A stretch of 64,000 nucleotides of DNA from Paenibacillus sp. JJ-223 (GCF_927798175.1 NZ_CAKMMP010000001.1:744001-808000); one strand, 5' to 3'; counted from the stretch's first letter, positions 27,517 through 37,228 are shown. Notes: generated by a model not told the origin, from the letters alone. Program-made: numbers and translations.

Positions 27517-30045
27517 CTAAATTTCCAGTGAATACGCAAGCACTTGGGAACGTGTCATTGCTTTACCTTTGCTCCACAATTCTTGCAATTCCTGCTCAGA
27601 AAAAACATGCTGAAGATCAAGAATTACCTCTTCATGCTCTGCGGGAAAATTGGGCATGGCCTCCCCGCCAGAGCTTTGGCGGCCTTTCTCAGCAGCTCCG
27701 AGAAGGATTGCAGATTCGGTGAAGGCCTTCTTAGCACATAAGGCAATGGCTAATCCTTCAAGACCACGCGATAGAATCCAAGAACCTCTGTAGATCTGGC
27801 TTGCGGCGATGCATTTTTTGAAATATTCAATAGAAGCAGTAATCTGCTCAAGCTTCAGGGCGGAATACCCCAGACTTTCGTACGGACCGGATACTTCCCA
27901 TTGGTCCTGGACGACTTCGAAGAAATGTACACTCTCATTCAGGCTCTTAGACGCTTCAAAATAATTATGCTGTCCTAATCGGAGCTTCCCGTAAGCATGC
28001 AATGAGGAAGCTAAATTCCACAAATCGCCCGTGGCTCTAGCAATATCAATGCTCATCTGTACCAACGGTTCGGCTTCCTCAAGACGTTTCTGTTTGATGT
28101 GAAGAAACGCGAGCAGTCGAAGGGAGGAGATAAGGAGAGAGCTTTCTCCCAAATCGCGAGCGAGTTCCACGCTTCTGATCGCCGAATACATGGCATCTTC
28201 AACATTTCCACGGATAAATTGAATGACACCACGTCCATGCAAAGCCTTTGCGGAATCGGTGCCAGACTGTCCTTCGTGTGTTTCATTATCCAGAAAGCGA
28301 TTCAGCCAGAACAATCCTTCCTTCAGCCTGCCTTCGTGCAGCCAGAACCAATAGAGGTTTGAGACCATGTGAAGTCCAAATGAATAGGCATGCGGGTTAG
28401 AGTACGACCATTCCAGGGCAGAACGCAGGTTCGCATATTCTTGCCGTACTTCATCAATACACGCTTCGCGTTCGTGAGTCCTGAATTTGGGCTCCGCACG
28501 GACCAAACATTGACTGTAATAACGAACATGGCGTTCAGAAAGCTGATGGCTCTTATGCTTGTCGGTTTCTTTCTGCAACTTTCCGCCTGCATATTCTTTG
28601 ATAGCTTCCAGCATGAAGTAGCGGATGTAGCGGTAATTCTCGCCGATCTCGATAGAAACGAGAGACTTGTTGACCAGACCGGACAACAGGTCGAGTACGT
28701 CTTCGCGAGTGATGCGATCTTCCCGCTCAGGCATTCCGGGCTCACAGATGCAGATCTCTTCCGCCGCCTCCAAAGTAAACCCTCCCGCAAATACGCTAAG
28801 CCGCCTCAACAAGAGACGTTCTTTGCCGGTCAGCAATTCATAACTCCAATCAATTGTGGATTTGAGCGTTTGCTGACGGGTCACAGCGGTTCGTTTGCCT
28901 GCTGTCAGCAAGGTCAGCAGATTCCCTAGGCGTTCCGTGATTTGTTCCAGTGTCAGCATGTTCATTCTGGCAACCGCCAGCTCAATGGCTAACGGGATTC
29001 CCTCCAGCTTTTTGCAAATAGAGCCAACAAGTCTGAGATTCTGCAATGTGGGCTGAAACTGGGGCGCAGCAATATGCGCCCGCTCCAAAAAAAGTTGCAC
29101 GGCTTCAAAGGATATGATCTCCTGTTCGGGTATCTCCTCAAGCAAATGCTCGTCCGCTGGAAAAGATAACGGAGGAAGCCGATAGACGGATTCCCCGGGA
29201 ATATTGAGTGGTTCCCGGCTGGTGGCGAGGATCGTCAGCCCCGGCGCGAATGCAAGAAGTGATTCAGCCAAAGACGCGCTTGCGTCAATGACATGTTCGC
29301 AGTTATCAAAAATAAAGAGTGCTTTCTGGTCGGACAAAGCCTCCAGTATCGTTTGAAGATCGGTCCCGTTTGCCTGGTTCTGCAGCCTTAATGTGGACAG
29401 AAGCAGTTGTCCCAGGTCTTGCGGTTCTTTGACAGAGCCGAATTCAAACATCCATATCCCTTGCGGGTACGTTCCCCCGAGCGTTGAAGCCACCTGAACG
29501 GCAAGGGACGTCTTGCCTATTCCTCCGGGACCCACGACAGAGACCAGGGAGTGAGCATTCAGCCGTTCCTTCAAGTCAGCCATGGCTAGACTTCGTCCAA
29601 CGAAGAGCGTAGGGAGCTTGGGCAGCCGATGTGCTGGCGCGATTGAAGCCTGCGGCGCGGCAATCATTGGTTTCGGTGTTGTCCCTTCCATAGTAACCAG
29701 TGTGTCGAACCAGGTTGCGTCGAAATCGGGAAACTCCCGTGAGGTCGCTGACCGCGCTTCCGAGAAGCGCTTTACAGAATTCCAAAGCTCCTCAGCCTCA
29801 TGACGCGGATCAGCTTCCAGGAGAAGCCCTTCTTCGCAGAACGCTTGGATCATTCGTTTGAGACTGCCCACGCTGGGGAGGCGGTCTCCATTCTCCCATT
29901 GCTGCACCGTTCGTGGATCAACACCGACCCGCCGTGCCAGGTCCACTTGCCGCATCCGTTTGGATAAGCTGTGCCTGGCAGGTCTGGAACGAATTTTTTT
30001 GATCCATTCATGAGGCCAATCTTTTGGCAATTTCCCGTCTTCCAT
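27517..30045 (-). CDS. XRE-type HTH / STAND ATPase / TPR transcriptional regulator
   Basis: About 842 residues. An N-terminal helix-turn-helix (RQVDLARRVGVDPRTVQQWENG) is followed by an NB-ARC-like STAND ATPase (Walker A GPGGIGKTSLA, Walker B ALFIFDNCEHV, ATSREPLNIPGE, GLPxAIELA-like GIPLAIELAVAR) and a long C-terminal helical-repeat region. Proteins of this build hold ATP and change state when a ligand binds the repeats. The start is ATG 30045 behind AGGTGAT; the longer open frame runs over the divergent promoter and is not used. It faces the tautomerase-azoreductase operon, with repeated ACACGAAC elements between, so it probably controls that operon and itself. Confidence 0.88.
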   Translation of the reverse strand: MEDGKLPKDWPHEWIKKIRSRPARHSLSKRMRQVDLARRVGVDPRTVQQWENGDRLPSVGSLKRMIQAFCEEGLLLEADPRHEAEELWNSVKRFSEARSATSREFPDFDATWFDTLVTMEGTTPKPMIAAPQASIAPAHRLPKLPTLFVGRSLAMADLKERLNAHSLVSVVGPGGIGKTSLAVQVASTLGGTYPQGIWMFEFGSVKEPQDLGQLLLSTLRLQNQANGTDLQTILEALSDQKALFIFDNCEHVIDASASLAESLLAFAPGLTILATSREPLNIPGESVYRLPPLSFPADEHLLEEIPEQEIISFEAVQLFLERAHIAAPQFQPTLQNLRLVGSICKKLEGIPLAIELAVARMNMLTLEQITERLGNLLTLLTAGKRTAVTRQQTLKSTIDWSYELLTGKERLLLRRLSVFAGGFTLEAAEEICICEPGMPEREDRITREDVLDLLSGLVNKSLVSIEIGENYRYIRYFMLEAIKEYAGGKLQKETDKHKSHQLSERHVRYYSQCLVRAEPKFRTHEREACIDEVRQEYANLRSALEWSYSNPHAYSFGLHMVSNLYWFWLHEGRLKEGLFWLNRFLDNETHEGQSGTDSAKALHGRGVIQFIRGNVEDAMYSAIRSVELARDLGESSLLISSLRLLAFLHIKQKRLEEAEPLVQMSIDIARATGDLWNLASSLHAYGKLRLGQHNYFEASKSLNESVHFFEVVQDQWEVSGPYESLGYSALKLEQITASIEYFKKCIAASQIYRGSWILSRGLEGLAIALCAKKAFTESAILLGAAEKGRQSSGGEAMPNFPAEHEEVILDLQHVFSEQELQELWSKGKAMTRSQVLAYSLEI

Positions 30046-30079
30046 CCTATCACCTGAATTCCATAGTTTCCGCAGCTTC

Positions 30080-30135
30080 ACACGAACAAACACGAACTTA
30101 TGTACATTCGTGTTCTGGATTCTAACAGATATAAT
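30080..30135 (+). promoter_or_regulatory. Divergent operator region and detoxification-operon promoter
   Basis: ACACGAAC occurs at 30080-30087 and 30090-30097. AACACGAA (30089-30096) is mirrored by TTCGTGTT (30107-30114). The latter contains the -35 TTCGTG (30107-30112), 17 bases before TATAAT (30130-30135). Spacing of one helical turn suggests cooperative binding by the divergent regulator. Confidence 0.7.
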
Positions 30136-30169
30136 TAGCCATATCAACAACAACGAGGAGGTAACACAC

Positions 30170-30553
30170 ATGCCATTGACTCGCATTACCACATTGAAGG
30201 GTCGCTCCAGCGAAGAGAAAGCCCGTATTGGCGAGGTCGTCTTGCAGACGATTGTGGACAAGCTGCATGTCCCCCAGAACGATCGCTTTCTGATTGTAGA
30301 AGAACTTGAACGTGACAATTTCAGCTTTGATCCGAATTGCCTGGATATTGATAGAAGTAACGGTTTTCTAATCGTTCAGGTCACGCTGAATGCTGGCCGA
30401 TCAGCAGAAGTGAAGAAAGAGTTCTATGAGGTATTAGCCGAGCAGCTTCATCAGCAGTGCGGCATCAGAACGGAAGATGTGTTCATCAATCTGGTTGAGG
30501 TCACCAAAGAAAACTGGTCTTATGGTAACGGCATCGCTCCATTTATCGTGTAA
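30170..30553 (+). CDS. Tautomerase family protein
   Basis: 127 residues. The mature N-terminus is Pro after Met (MPLTRITTLKGRSSEEKARI), as in 4-oxalocrotonate tautomerase relatives, where that proline is the catalytic base. The remainder (VPQNDRFLIVEELERDNF, FLIVQVTLNAGRS, VFINLVEVTKENWSYGNG) fits the longer Tautomerase_2 type. The ATG at 30170 follows GAGGAGG. First gene of the operon divergent from the STAND regulator, which suggests a role in handling quinones, enones or related electrophiles. Confidence 0.88.
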   Translation: MPLTRITTLKGRSSEEKARIGEVVLQTIVDKLHVPQNDRFLIVEELERDNFSFDPNCLDIDRSNGFLIVQVTLNAGRSAEVKKEFYEVLAEQLHQQCGIRTEDVFINLVEVTKENWSYGNGIAPFIV

Positions 30554-30593
30554 TTTCACAAAATAAACTTAATGATGAGAGGAAGTTTTAATT

Positions 30594-31229
30594 ATGTCAA
30601 CTGTACTTTATATAACTGCCCATCCCGGCAGCGTTGAAGCATCTTACAGTCTTTCCGTCGGAGAGCAATTCGTTCAAGCTTACAAAGAAAGCAATCCGGG
30701 AGATCAAGTAGTCCATGTAGACTTGTATCGGCGCGACATTCCCCAAATTGACGTTGACGTATGGGAAGCCTGGGGAACCCTTCAAAATGGTGGTTCGTTT
30801 GATCAATTGACTGCCGCGCAGCAACTCAAATTAACTCAGTTGAATACATTGCTTGATGAATTCGTTGCTGCAGACAAGTATGTGTTCGTAACACCTATGT
30901 GGAACTTCTCTTACCCTCCGGTAATGAAGGCATACATTGATTCCTTCTGCGTCAGAGCCAAAACCTTCAAATACACAGAGAACGGTCCCGTTGGCCTGCT
31001 TGAAAACAAAAAAGCATTCCATATCCAGGCTACCGGCGGCATTTACTCGGAAGGACCTGTGGCGGACCGGGAGAACGGCAGCCGTCATTTGAAAACCGTC
31101 CTGAACTTCGTAGGCATCACCGATTTCGATAATCTGTTTATTGAAGGAGTGTCCACTGCAGGAGACCGCGCTCCACAAATCAAAGCCGAAGCGATCGAGA
31201 AAGCACGCATAGCCGCCAAAAACTTCTAA
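30594..31229 (+). CDS. azoR: FMN-dependent NADH-azoreductase
   Basis: 211 residues of the flavodoxin-like AzoR family. Seen: YITAHPGSVEASYSLSVGEQF near the N-terminus, the FMN-binding FVTPMWNFSYPPVMKAYIDS, TFKYTENGPVGLL and IQATGGIYSEG. It reduces quinones and azo dyes with NADH by two electrons, avoiding semiquinones. The gene lies 40 bases after the tautomerase gene with GAGAGGAAG upstream. Acts in the cytoplasm; likely part of an electrophile or quinone response. Confidence 0.93.
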   Translation: MSTVLYITAHPGSVEASYSLSVGEQFVQAYKESNPGDQVVHVDLYRRDIPQIDVDVWEAWGTLQNGGSFDQLTAAQQLKLTQLNTLLDEFVAADKYVFVTPMWNFSYPPVMKAYIDSFCVRAKTFKYTENGPVGLLENKKAFHIQATGGIYSEGPVADRENGSRHLKTVLNFVGITDFDNLFIEGVSTAGDRAPQIKAEAIEKARIAAKNF

Positions 31230-31272
31230 GACTACATTCAGATAACACGCTGAATATGCTTCGCAACATTTT

Positions 31273-31316
31273 GCCCATCCATCGCTCACCCGGTATACGA
31301 GCATTGGATGGGCATC
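31273..31316. other. Intra-operon stem-loop
   Basis: TGCCCATCCATcGCTC pairs with GAGCatTGGATGGGCA between azoR and the transporter gene. No T-run follows, so it may protect or process the mRNA rather than end it. Confidence 0.6.
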
Positions 31317-31382
31317 CTCATGGAGGTGTTCATGGGCGTTCGAATCGAAGGCGTATTTGGTGAATTCAAGGAGGGGAAGAGC

Positions 31383-32623
31383 ATGACAGAGCTTCAGGCA
31401 CAAGCAGGGCTGAAAGCGGGGAAACGAGCGGGGGTGGCGGTCATATTGGGTGCTTTGGCTGCGCTCGCCCCGTTCTCCCTGGACATGTATTTGCCCGCGC
31501 TGCCGACATTAGCCAGCGATTTGCAGGCATCACCTGCCATGGCGCAGATTAGCTTGACTGCCTGCATGTTGGGACTCTCGTTCGGGCAATTGGCAGCCGG
31601 TCCGCTGAGCGATATGCACGGACGGCGCAGGCCGCTGCTTGTGGGGTTATTCCTGTATATCGCCGTATCCGTGTGGTGTACCTTAAGCGGGCCATCTGGT
31701 CATTTATCGCGTTGCGGTTTGTACAAGGTCTGTCTGGAAGCTTCGGCGTAGTGATTTCCCGGGCGGTGGCGCGGGACCTCTTTTCAGGGGCCGAATTGAC
31801 CCGGTTTTTCTCACTCCTGATGCTGGTGAACGGGGCCGGTCCAATCTTTGCGCCGATTGCCGGCGGGCAGCTCCTGCGGGTGGCTTCCTGGCAGGGCGTA
31901 TTCGTAGCGTTAAGTCTTATTGCTGCGATTCTGTTCGTTGCAGTCTTCACCACTCTGGAAGAGACATTGCCAGAGAAGGACAGAGTGAAGGGCGGCTGGA
32001 AGGAGACGATTGTTACGTTCCGAACCCTGCTTCGGGACCGGATCTTTATGGGTTACGCCTTATCACAAGGTTTCGTTCTGGCTGCGATGTTTGCGTATAT
32101 TTCAGGCTCCACGTTCGTAATTCAAGACCTATTCGGTGCTTCGCCGCAATTGTTCAGCATTTTGTTCGCGCTGAATGGGGTTGGTTTGATCATCGCTGGG
32201 CAAGTTACGGGTAGGCTGTCCGGCAAAATAAGCGGGTATACACTTTTCGTCAGTGGAATTATGCTTGCAACCATTAGCAGCTTGGCGTTATTCGGGGTGT
32301 TATTGAGCGGTGGGGGGTTATACGCGGTATTAGTGCCGCTATTTTTCGTAGTATCCAGCGTCGGCGTCGTAACTACGACTGGCTTCTCCCTCGCGATGCA
32401 GAACTATGGACAAGCCGCCGGGAGCGCTTCCGCGCTGTTAGGCCTGATCTCATTCGTGCTGGACGGACTCGCTGCACCTCTTACCGGGATCGGAGGAGGT
32501 CAATCAGCCATCCCTATGGGAACGGTCATCGCGTTATCCAATATCGCCGCAGTCATCTGTTACCTCACGTTAATCCGAAGAAACCCGGCATCAGCAATTT
32601 CATCAAAGGGGGAATACAAATGA
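31383..32623 (+). pseudogene. Bcr/CflA-type multidrug efflux transporter, frameshifted
   Basis: The start (ATG 31383 behind AAGGAGGGG) gives ALAALAPFSLDMYLPALPTL and GPLSDMHGRRRPLL, the first helices and motif A of a Bcr/CflA MFS transporter. The frame then turns into nonsense near 31690, while another frame continues AIWSFIALRFVQGLSGSFGV to the end at 32623. Loss of one base around 31688-31695 restores a continuous protein of roughly 410 residues. Either an authentic mutation or a sequence error. Drug or metabolite export fits the detoxification operon. The stop overlaps the next start (ATGA). Confidence 0.85.
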
Positions 32624-33309
32624 AAGTATCCTATCATGGACATTCTGTAGTAAAAATCGAAACAAACGGCACTACCATCCTGATTGATCCGTTCATTACA
32701 GGCAACGCAAATACCGATCTGGATGCGGCCAGTATACAAGCAGACGTAATCCTGTTAACCCACGGCCACGGAGATCATGTAGGGGATACGGTAGACATTG
32801 CGAAACGAAACAACGCATTGGTCATTGCCTCGGCAGAGCTGGCAGATGTGCTCGGATGGGAGGGAGTGAGAACCCATGCCATGAGTATCGGCGGGGCATA
32901 CACCTTCGACTTTGGCAAAGTGAAGCTGACTCAGGCTTTCCATAGCTCTAGTTATGTTAACCCGGAGACCCGAACCATTATCTATACGGGAATGCCTACC
33001 GGAATTCTGTTCACCGCCGAAGGCAAAACAATATACCATGCAGGTGACACGGGCCTTTTTTACGACATGAAAGTGATTGGGGAACGCAATGACATTGACC
33101 TGGCTTTTCTCCCGATTGGCGACAACCATACGATGGGCCCGGAAGACGCGGCCGTAGCCACAGATTGGCTTCAAGCCAAACAAGTTGTGCCGATCCACTT
33201 CAATACGTTTCCGTACATTCAACAAGACCCCTATTACTTCGCCTCGCTCCTTGAGGATGGAGTAGGGGTCGTCCTTGAACCGGGAGAAGCTATCCATCTG
33301 TCATCCTAA
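32620..33309 (+). CDS. Metal-dependent hydrolase, UPF0173/metallo-beta-lactamase fold
   Basis: 229 residues, the normal length of this family. The metal motif is [12 protein letters not shown], with later ligands in [11 protein letters not shown] and [10 protein letters not shown]. The family is widespread and its substrate is unknown; RNase-Z-like or lactonase-like activity has been proposed. The ATG overlaps the transporter stop by four bases, so it is translationally coupled and the last gene of the operon begun by the tautomerase gene. Confidence 0.9.
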   Translation: MKVSYHGHSVVKIETNGTTILIDPFITGNANTDLDAASIQADVILLTHGHGDHVGDTVDIAKRNNALVIASAELADVLGWEGVRTHAMSIGGAYTFDFGKVKLTQAFHSSSYVNPETRTIIYTGMPTGILFTAEGKTIYHAGDTGLFYDMKVIGERNDIDLAFLPIGDNHTMGPEDAAVATDWLQAKQVVPIHFNTFPYIQQDPYYFASLLEDGVGVVLEPGEAIHLSS

Positions 33310-33369
33310 ACATCGATAAGACACCGGAGGGAAACATTTCACAGCCGTCGCTCTGTATGCTTGGGATGC

Positions 33370-33451
33370 TATCGGACAAGAATATAGTCCGGTTGAAGTC
33401 GCTATAATTATAGCGGCTTTTTTATGTTATCGGTACAACTTTTTGTTCCGA
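33370..33451 (+). repeat. Intergenic repeat A3 with terminator
   Basis: A diverged full-length module A: ATCGGACAAGAATATAGTCC at the left, GGTACAACTTTTTGTTCCGA at the right. The centre (33397-33418, then T6) is a perfect hairpin with T-run, which should end the detoxification operon. Confidence 0.75.
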
Positions 33452-33713
33452 GTGCTGCAGGCGAACATGATGATCCGAACAGTGCTGATGGCATGGGGAA
33501 TGCTAGCACCTTAAGGAGTTTGTAGCTATGGAACTATAGCGGTCAGGAGAGCCTAACCTCGGCAAGTGCTTCCGTACGGATCAGCTTATTACGTTTGCCA
33601 CGGAAGAATACCGTTTGAATTCGGGTAAATCGAATGATGTAAAGGAATAAGCAAAAGAAATAATGGCTGCACAAGAAGTTACCGAGCAGCAAAAAATACA
33701 AACAAGGATTTAG

Positions 33714-33749
33714 TAGCGATTGCTTCCGGGGAGGGGGAAGCAATCGCTA
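33714..33749. terminator. Hairpin in the gap before kbl
   Basis: TAGCGATTGCTTCC and GGAAGCAATCGCTA, 14-bp perfect arms. The region 33452-33713 before it shows no convincing gene. Confidence 0.6.
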
Positions 33750-33829
33750 TGTTTATTTGCGGATTTTTTATTTTTTTGTCCTTCACATGTGTACAAAAAA
33801 TAAAAAAGATGCTACATTGAAATTAGTCT

Positions 33830-33853
33830 AAACCCTTTTATAAAAAGGTTTTT
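33830..33853 (+). promoter_or_regulatory. Leader hairpin upstream of kbl
   Basis: AAACCCTTTT and AAAAAGGTTT form a small stem followed by TTTTT, 55 bases before the kbl start. It could be an attenuator or a terminator; no known riboswitch pattern is evident. Confidence 0.35.
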
Positions 33854-33908
33854 CGTAGAATTACATGTCTCCTGTACGAGTACAAACGTATATCAAGGAG
33901 GGAATCGA

Positions 33909-35099
33909 ATGTCAAGTCGAGCATTGGACCAATTTTTAAATTCGAACATCGAAAATCTAAAGACTAAAGGTCTATATAACGTCATCGATACGCTGCAGGG
34001 TGCAAATGGTCCTGTTATTCGTATCGACGGAAAGTCCCTAATCAATTTGTCCTCTAATAACTATTTGGGACTGGCAACAGATGACCGCCTGATTGATGCT
34101 TCAGTTAAGGCGGCGCAGACATATGGGGCAGGCGCAGGGGCTGTGAGAACAATTAATGGTACGATGGATCTTCATATTGAGCTTGAAGAAAAACTGGCCC
34201 GTTTCAAAAAAACGGAAGCCGTTATCGTGTATCAATCAGGATTTAACTGTAATATGGCTGCTATATCCGCGGTTATGGACCAGCATGATGCGATTTTATC
34301 CGATGAGCTGAACCACGCTTCAATTATTGATGGGTGCCGCCTGTCGAGAGCCAAGGTGATTCGCTTTAAGCATTCGGATATGAATGATTTAAGACAGCAG
34401 GCGAAAGAGGCCAAGGAATCCGGTCAGTACCATAAAATTATGGTCATCACCGACGGGGTTTTCTCCATGGATGGTGATATAGCAAAGCTGCCCGAAATCG
34501 TGAAAATAGCGGAAGAATTCGATCTGATTACTTATGTGGATGATGCCCACGGTTCGGGCGTTCTCGGAGCAGGTGCGGGAACCGTAAAGCATTTTGGATT
34601 GTCCGACCGCATTGACTTTCAAATTGGTACTCTTTCCAAGGCGATCGGCGTTGTCGGCGGTTATGTGGCGGGTAAAAAACAACTGATCGAATGGTTGAAG
34701 CTAAGAAGCCGTCCGTTTCTGTTCTCGACATCGCTACCTCCGGCTGCAATCGCTTCTTGTAGCGCTTCTGTCGACATTTTGATGAATGACAAAGAGCTGA
34801 TCGAGAAGCTATGGGGGAACGGCAATCATTTGAAAAATGGCTTGAGCCGGCTTGGATATGATGTAGGCCAAAGCGAAACGCCGATCACACCTTGTATCAT
34901 TGGCGATGAAGTAACCACCCAACAGTTCAGCAAACGGCTTTATGAAGAAGGCGTTTACGCCAAGGGAATCCTGTTTCCGACAGTTCCGAAAGGAACCGGT
35001 AGAATACGCAACATGCCGACAGCTGCCCATACCAAGGAGATGCTTGACCAGGTGATCTCCGTTTATGAGAAAGTTGGTAAGGAAATGAAGCTGATTTAG
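33909..35099 (+). CDS. kbl: Glycine C-acetyltransferase (2-amino-3-ketobutyrate CoA ligase)
   Basis: 396 residues of the alpha-oxoamine synthase family. Seen: [58 protein letters not shown] and the PLP lysine in [13 protein letters not shown]. It cleaves 2-amino-3-oxobutanoate with CoA to glycine and acetyl-CoA, the second step of threonine breakdown. AAGGAGGG precedes the ATG. The next gene encodes the threonine dehydrogenase for the first step, 37 bases downstream, so both form one operon. Confidence 0.95.
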   Translation: MSSRALDQFLNSNIENLKTKGLYNVIDTLQGANGPVIRIDGKSLINLSSNNYLGLATDDRLIDASVKAAQTYGAGAGAVRTINGTMDLHIELEEKLARFKKTEAVIVYQSGFNCNMAAISAVMDQHDAILSDELNHASIIDGCRLSRAKVIRFKHSDMNDLRQQAKEAKESGQYHKIMVITDGVFSMDGDIAKLPEIVKIAEEFDLITYVDDAHGSGVLGAGAGTVKHFGLSDRIDFQIGTLSKAIGVVGGYVAGKKQLIEWLKLRSRPFLFSTSLPPAAIASCSASVDILMNDKELIEKLWGNGNHLKNGLSRLGYDVGQSETPITPCIIGDEVTTQQFSKRLYEEGVYAKGILFPTVPKGTGRIRNMPTAAHTKEMLDQVISVYEKVGKEMKLI

Positions 35100-35136
35100 A
35101 TGCATTCGCGGGAGTATATTTCGGGAGGAATGTCTT

Positions 35137-36096
35137 ATGAAAAAGATATTGGTGACCGGAGCACTGGGCCAAATCGGTTCTGAGTTAGTTGTTAAATTGC
35201 GTGAGATTTATGGTGCGGATCACGTCGTTGCTACGGATCTCCGGTCATCAGCCCACGAAATTACCCGATCCGGACCATTCGAGCTGCTGGACGTGACGAA
35301 TGATAAGGCGATGTTCGAAATCGCCAAGCGGTACGAAGTTGATACCGTCATTCATTTGGCTGCGCTGCTGTCGGCTACCGCAGAGGAGAAACCCCTGCTT
35401 GCCTGGAATTTGAATATGGGCGGATTGATGAATGCACTTGAAATATCCAGAGAGCTCGGCTGCAGATTGTTCACTCCAAGCTCCATTGGATCTTTTGGCC
35501 CTACGACTCCGAAATACAATACCCCGCAGGATACGATTCAGAGGCCCAATACGATGTACGGCGTGAGCAAAGTGTCCGGCGAACTGCTTTGTGATTATTA
35601 TTTTCATAAATACGGCCTGGATACTAGGGGGCTACGATTCCCAGGTTTAATATCTTATATGACGCCTCCCGGCGGAGGAACGACGGATTACGCGGTGGAA
35701 ATTTATTACGCAGCCGTGACGGCTGGCCGGTATACATCTTATATCGCCAAAGACTCAAGCATGGACATGATGTATATGCCGGATGCCCTGAATGCTATCA
35801 TTGATTTAATGGAAGCGGATTCTTCCCGGTTGATTCACCGAAACTCATTTAATGTCACCGCAATGAGCATGGATCCGGAGGCGATCGCTGCAGCGATTCG
35901 GGAGGAGTTTCCCGGCTTTATCCTCGATTATGACGTTGATCCTAAGAGACAGGCGATAGCCGATAGCTGGCCGCATTCCATTGATGCGACGGCAGCGAAA
36001 ACAGAATGGGGATTTCATGCACGCTACGACTTGAAGGCCATGACGAAGGATATGCTTTCACAGCTAAGCGAGAGACAAATGCTTCGCAAAGCTTAA
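35137..36096 (+). CDS. tdh: L-threonine 3-dehydrogenase, short-chain (NAD-epimerase) type
   Basis: 319 residues with an extended-SDR Rossmann fold: KKILVTGALGQIGSELV (GxxGxxG), DVTNDKAMF, VIHLAALLSATAEE and the catalytic YGVSK. SIGSFGPTTPK, GLRFPGLISY and GGGTTDYAVEIYY are typical of the epimerase-like threonine dehydrogenases. It oxidises L-threonine to 2-amino-3-oxobutanoate with NAD, feeding Kbl. It lies directly after kbl with GGGAGGA upstream of the ATG and is followed by a terminator. Confidence 0.93.
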   Translation: MKKILVTGALGQIGSELVVKLREIYGADHVVATDLRSSAHEITRSGPFELLDVTNDKAMFEIAKRYEVDTVIHLAALLSATAEEKPLLAWNLNMGGLMNALEISRELGCRLFTPSSIGSFGPTTPKYNTPQDTIQRPNTMYGVSKVSGELLCDYYFHKYGLDTRGLRFPGLISYMTPPGGGTTDYAVEIYYAAVTAGRYTSYIAKDSSMDMMYMPDALNAIIDLMEADSSRLIHRNSFNVTAMSMDPEAIAAAIREEFPGFILDYDVDPKRQAIADSWPHSIDATAAKTEWGFHARYDLKAMTKDMLSQLSERQMLRKA

Positions 36097-36137
36097 AGTT
36101 ATTATGAATTCGCTGTGCAAAACGAGTAGAAGTACAA

Positions 36138-36198
36138 AAGAAGCTGCATCAAGAGGAGGTTTGGCATTACCCGGACCTTTTGTTGCAGCTTCTTTTTT
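36138..36198 (+). terminator. Terminator of kbl-tdh
   Basis: AAGAAGCTGCA pairs with TGCAGCTTCTT and runs into TTTTTT; a smaller hairpin fills the loop. Confidence 0.85.
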
Positions 36199-36241
36199 CA
36201 TCCTCCATTTCCGTGAGGAGAAATAGTAGGGGCTGGAAGAA

Positions 36242-36279
36242 TGTCGAGGGACAAGGACATATTCCCATTGAAGTCGCTG
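36242..36279 (+). repeat. Intergenic repeat A4 (left half)
   Basis: TGTCGAGGGACAAGGACATA then TTCCCATTGAAGTCGCT; the terminator half is missing and module B3 follows within six bases. Confidence 0.8.
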
Positions 36280-36285
36280 AACTTG

Positions 36286-36388
36286 ACGGTTAAGCTGTCG
36301 GGTGAAATATAGCTTAATGATGCCCCGAAGACAGCCGACCACAAAGATCGGCTGCCTTCGTTGCGATAACGAGCCGATTAATTCAAAT
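36286..36388 (+). repeat. Intergenic repeat B3 (full)
   Basis: TTAAGCTGTCGGGTGAAATA, AGCTTAATGATG, then the GC hairpin AGCCGACC-acaaa-GATCGGCT, CTTCGTTGCGATAACGAG. One of the most complete module B copies. Nothing else is seen before the XRE gene at 36506. Confidence 0.75.
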
Positions 36389-36505
36389 AAAAGACTTAAC
36401 ATAACATACTTGTTAAGTTTGTTCTCGGTTTAAGTGCTGGTTATACATTTCCTTGAACAGTAAAATCTAAATGTAACGTAAGAAATTCGCTTTAGGGGTG
36501 CAAAC

Positions 36506-36922
36506 ATGAAGATTGGTTCGATCATCAGAAAACTAAGGTTGAAAAGTGGTATTACCCAAGAGCAACTGTCCAATGCTCTAGCCGTTTCGGTTCAGACAAT
36601 TTCAAGATGGGAGACATCCGCTAATTATCCTGACTTAGAAATGCTGCCCTTAATTGCAAGGTATTTCCGAGTTACAACAGACTATTTGTTAGGAATAGAA
36701 GGAGGAAATAATAACATGAAATTGCTTAAAACCGTTGAAACATTTGAAGTTCCTAGCCGGGAAGAAGCTGAATCGTTGGTAAAAAAATTCTCAAGCGAAA
36801 AATTCCCTGTATTGCTAGGTCATAGAATTACGGAAAATGATGATGGGGCGATTATTCTTGAGGTAGAAAAGAAGTTTGGCGTTAACCTTGAAGATATGCC
36901 ATGGAAAGCTAACCAGGGTTAG
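36506..36922 (+). CDS. XRE-family regulator with possible internal start
   Basis: 138 residues. Residues 1-65 are a standard helix-turn-helix (KLRLKSGITQEQLSNALAVS, VQTISRWETSANYPDLEMLP, YFRVTTDYLLGIEG). The rest (MKLLKTVETFEVPSREEAES onward) is a separate small alpha/beta segment of unknown family. GGAGG at 36701-36705 sits 10 bases before an in-frame ATG at 36716, so a second 68-residue product could be made from the same gene. The gene stands alone between repeat modules B3 and D/C2. Confidence 0.8.
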   Translation: MKIGSIIRKLRLKSGITQEQLSNALAVSVQTISRWETSANYPDLEMLPLIARYFRVTTDYLLGIEGGNNNMKLLKTVETFEVPSREEAESLVKKFSSEKFPVLLGHRITENDDGAIILEVEKKFGVNLEDMPWKANQG

Positions 36923-37066
36923 CCCGATTGCCGATTTGATGTATATCTAAACATTGATCACATGCACTTAAAACTTCATTAAGTACAACAATACATGAAA
37001 ATGTTCACATTGTTATGGACAACTGACACGATGAGAGGTTAAACACGGGTGGTCATGTATTAATAA
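36923..37066 (+). repeat. Intergenic repeats D and C2
   Basis: CCCGATTGCCGATTTGATGT (module D) is followed by module C at 36965-37066, which shares long stretches with 17796-17896, for example GACAACTGACACGAT. No gene lies between 36923 and 37595. Confidence 0.7.
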
Positions 37067-37191
37067 AGGTGAAATATCAACTGAATCTGAGCAATACATC
37101 GTGCAGAACAATAAGCTCTGGTTAAAAGATGAGTACGCAAAATACCAGTAAACAAAGGATACATGCACCTAGCTTCCGGCACGTAAATAAG

Positions 37192-37228
37192 AAAGCCGAA
37201 CCCTGTTCAAAAGACGGGTTCGGCTTTT
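37192..37228 (+). terminator. Hairpin terminator
   Basis: AAAGCCGAACCC pairs with GGGTTCGGCTTTT after a short loop. No intact gene directly precedes it. Confidence 0.7.

Noticed and set aside
30046..30318. N-terminal 91-codon extension of the STAND regulator
   Set aside because: It overlaps the divergent promoter and the tautomerase gene, and the ATG at 30045 has its own binding site.
33543..33743. 66-codon minus-strand frame before kbl
   Set aside because: No binding site, low-complexity composition, and it crosses the hairpin at 33714-33749.
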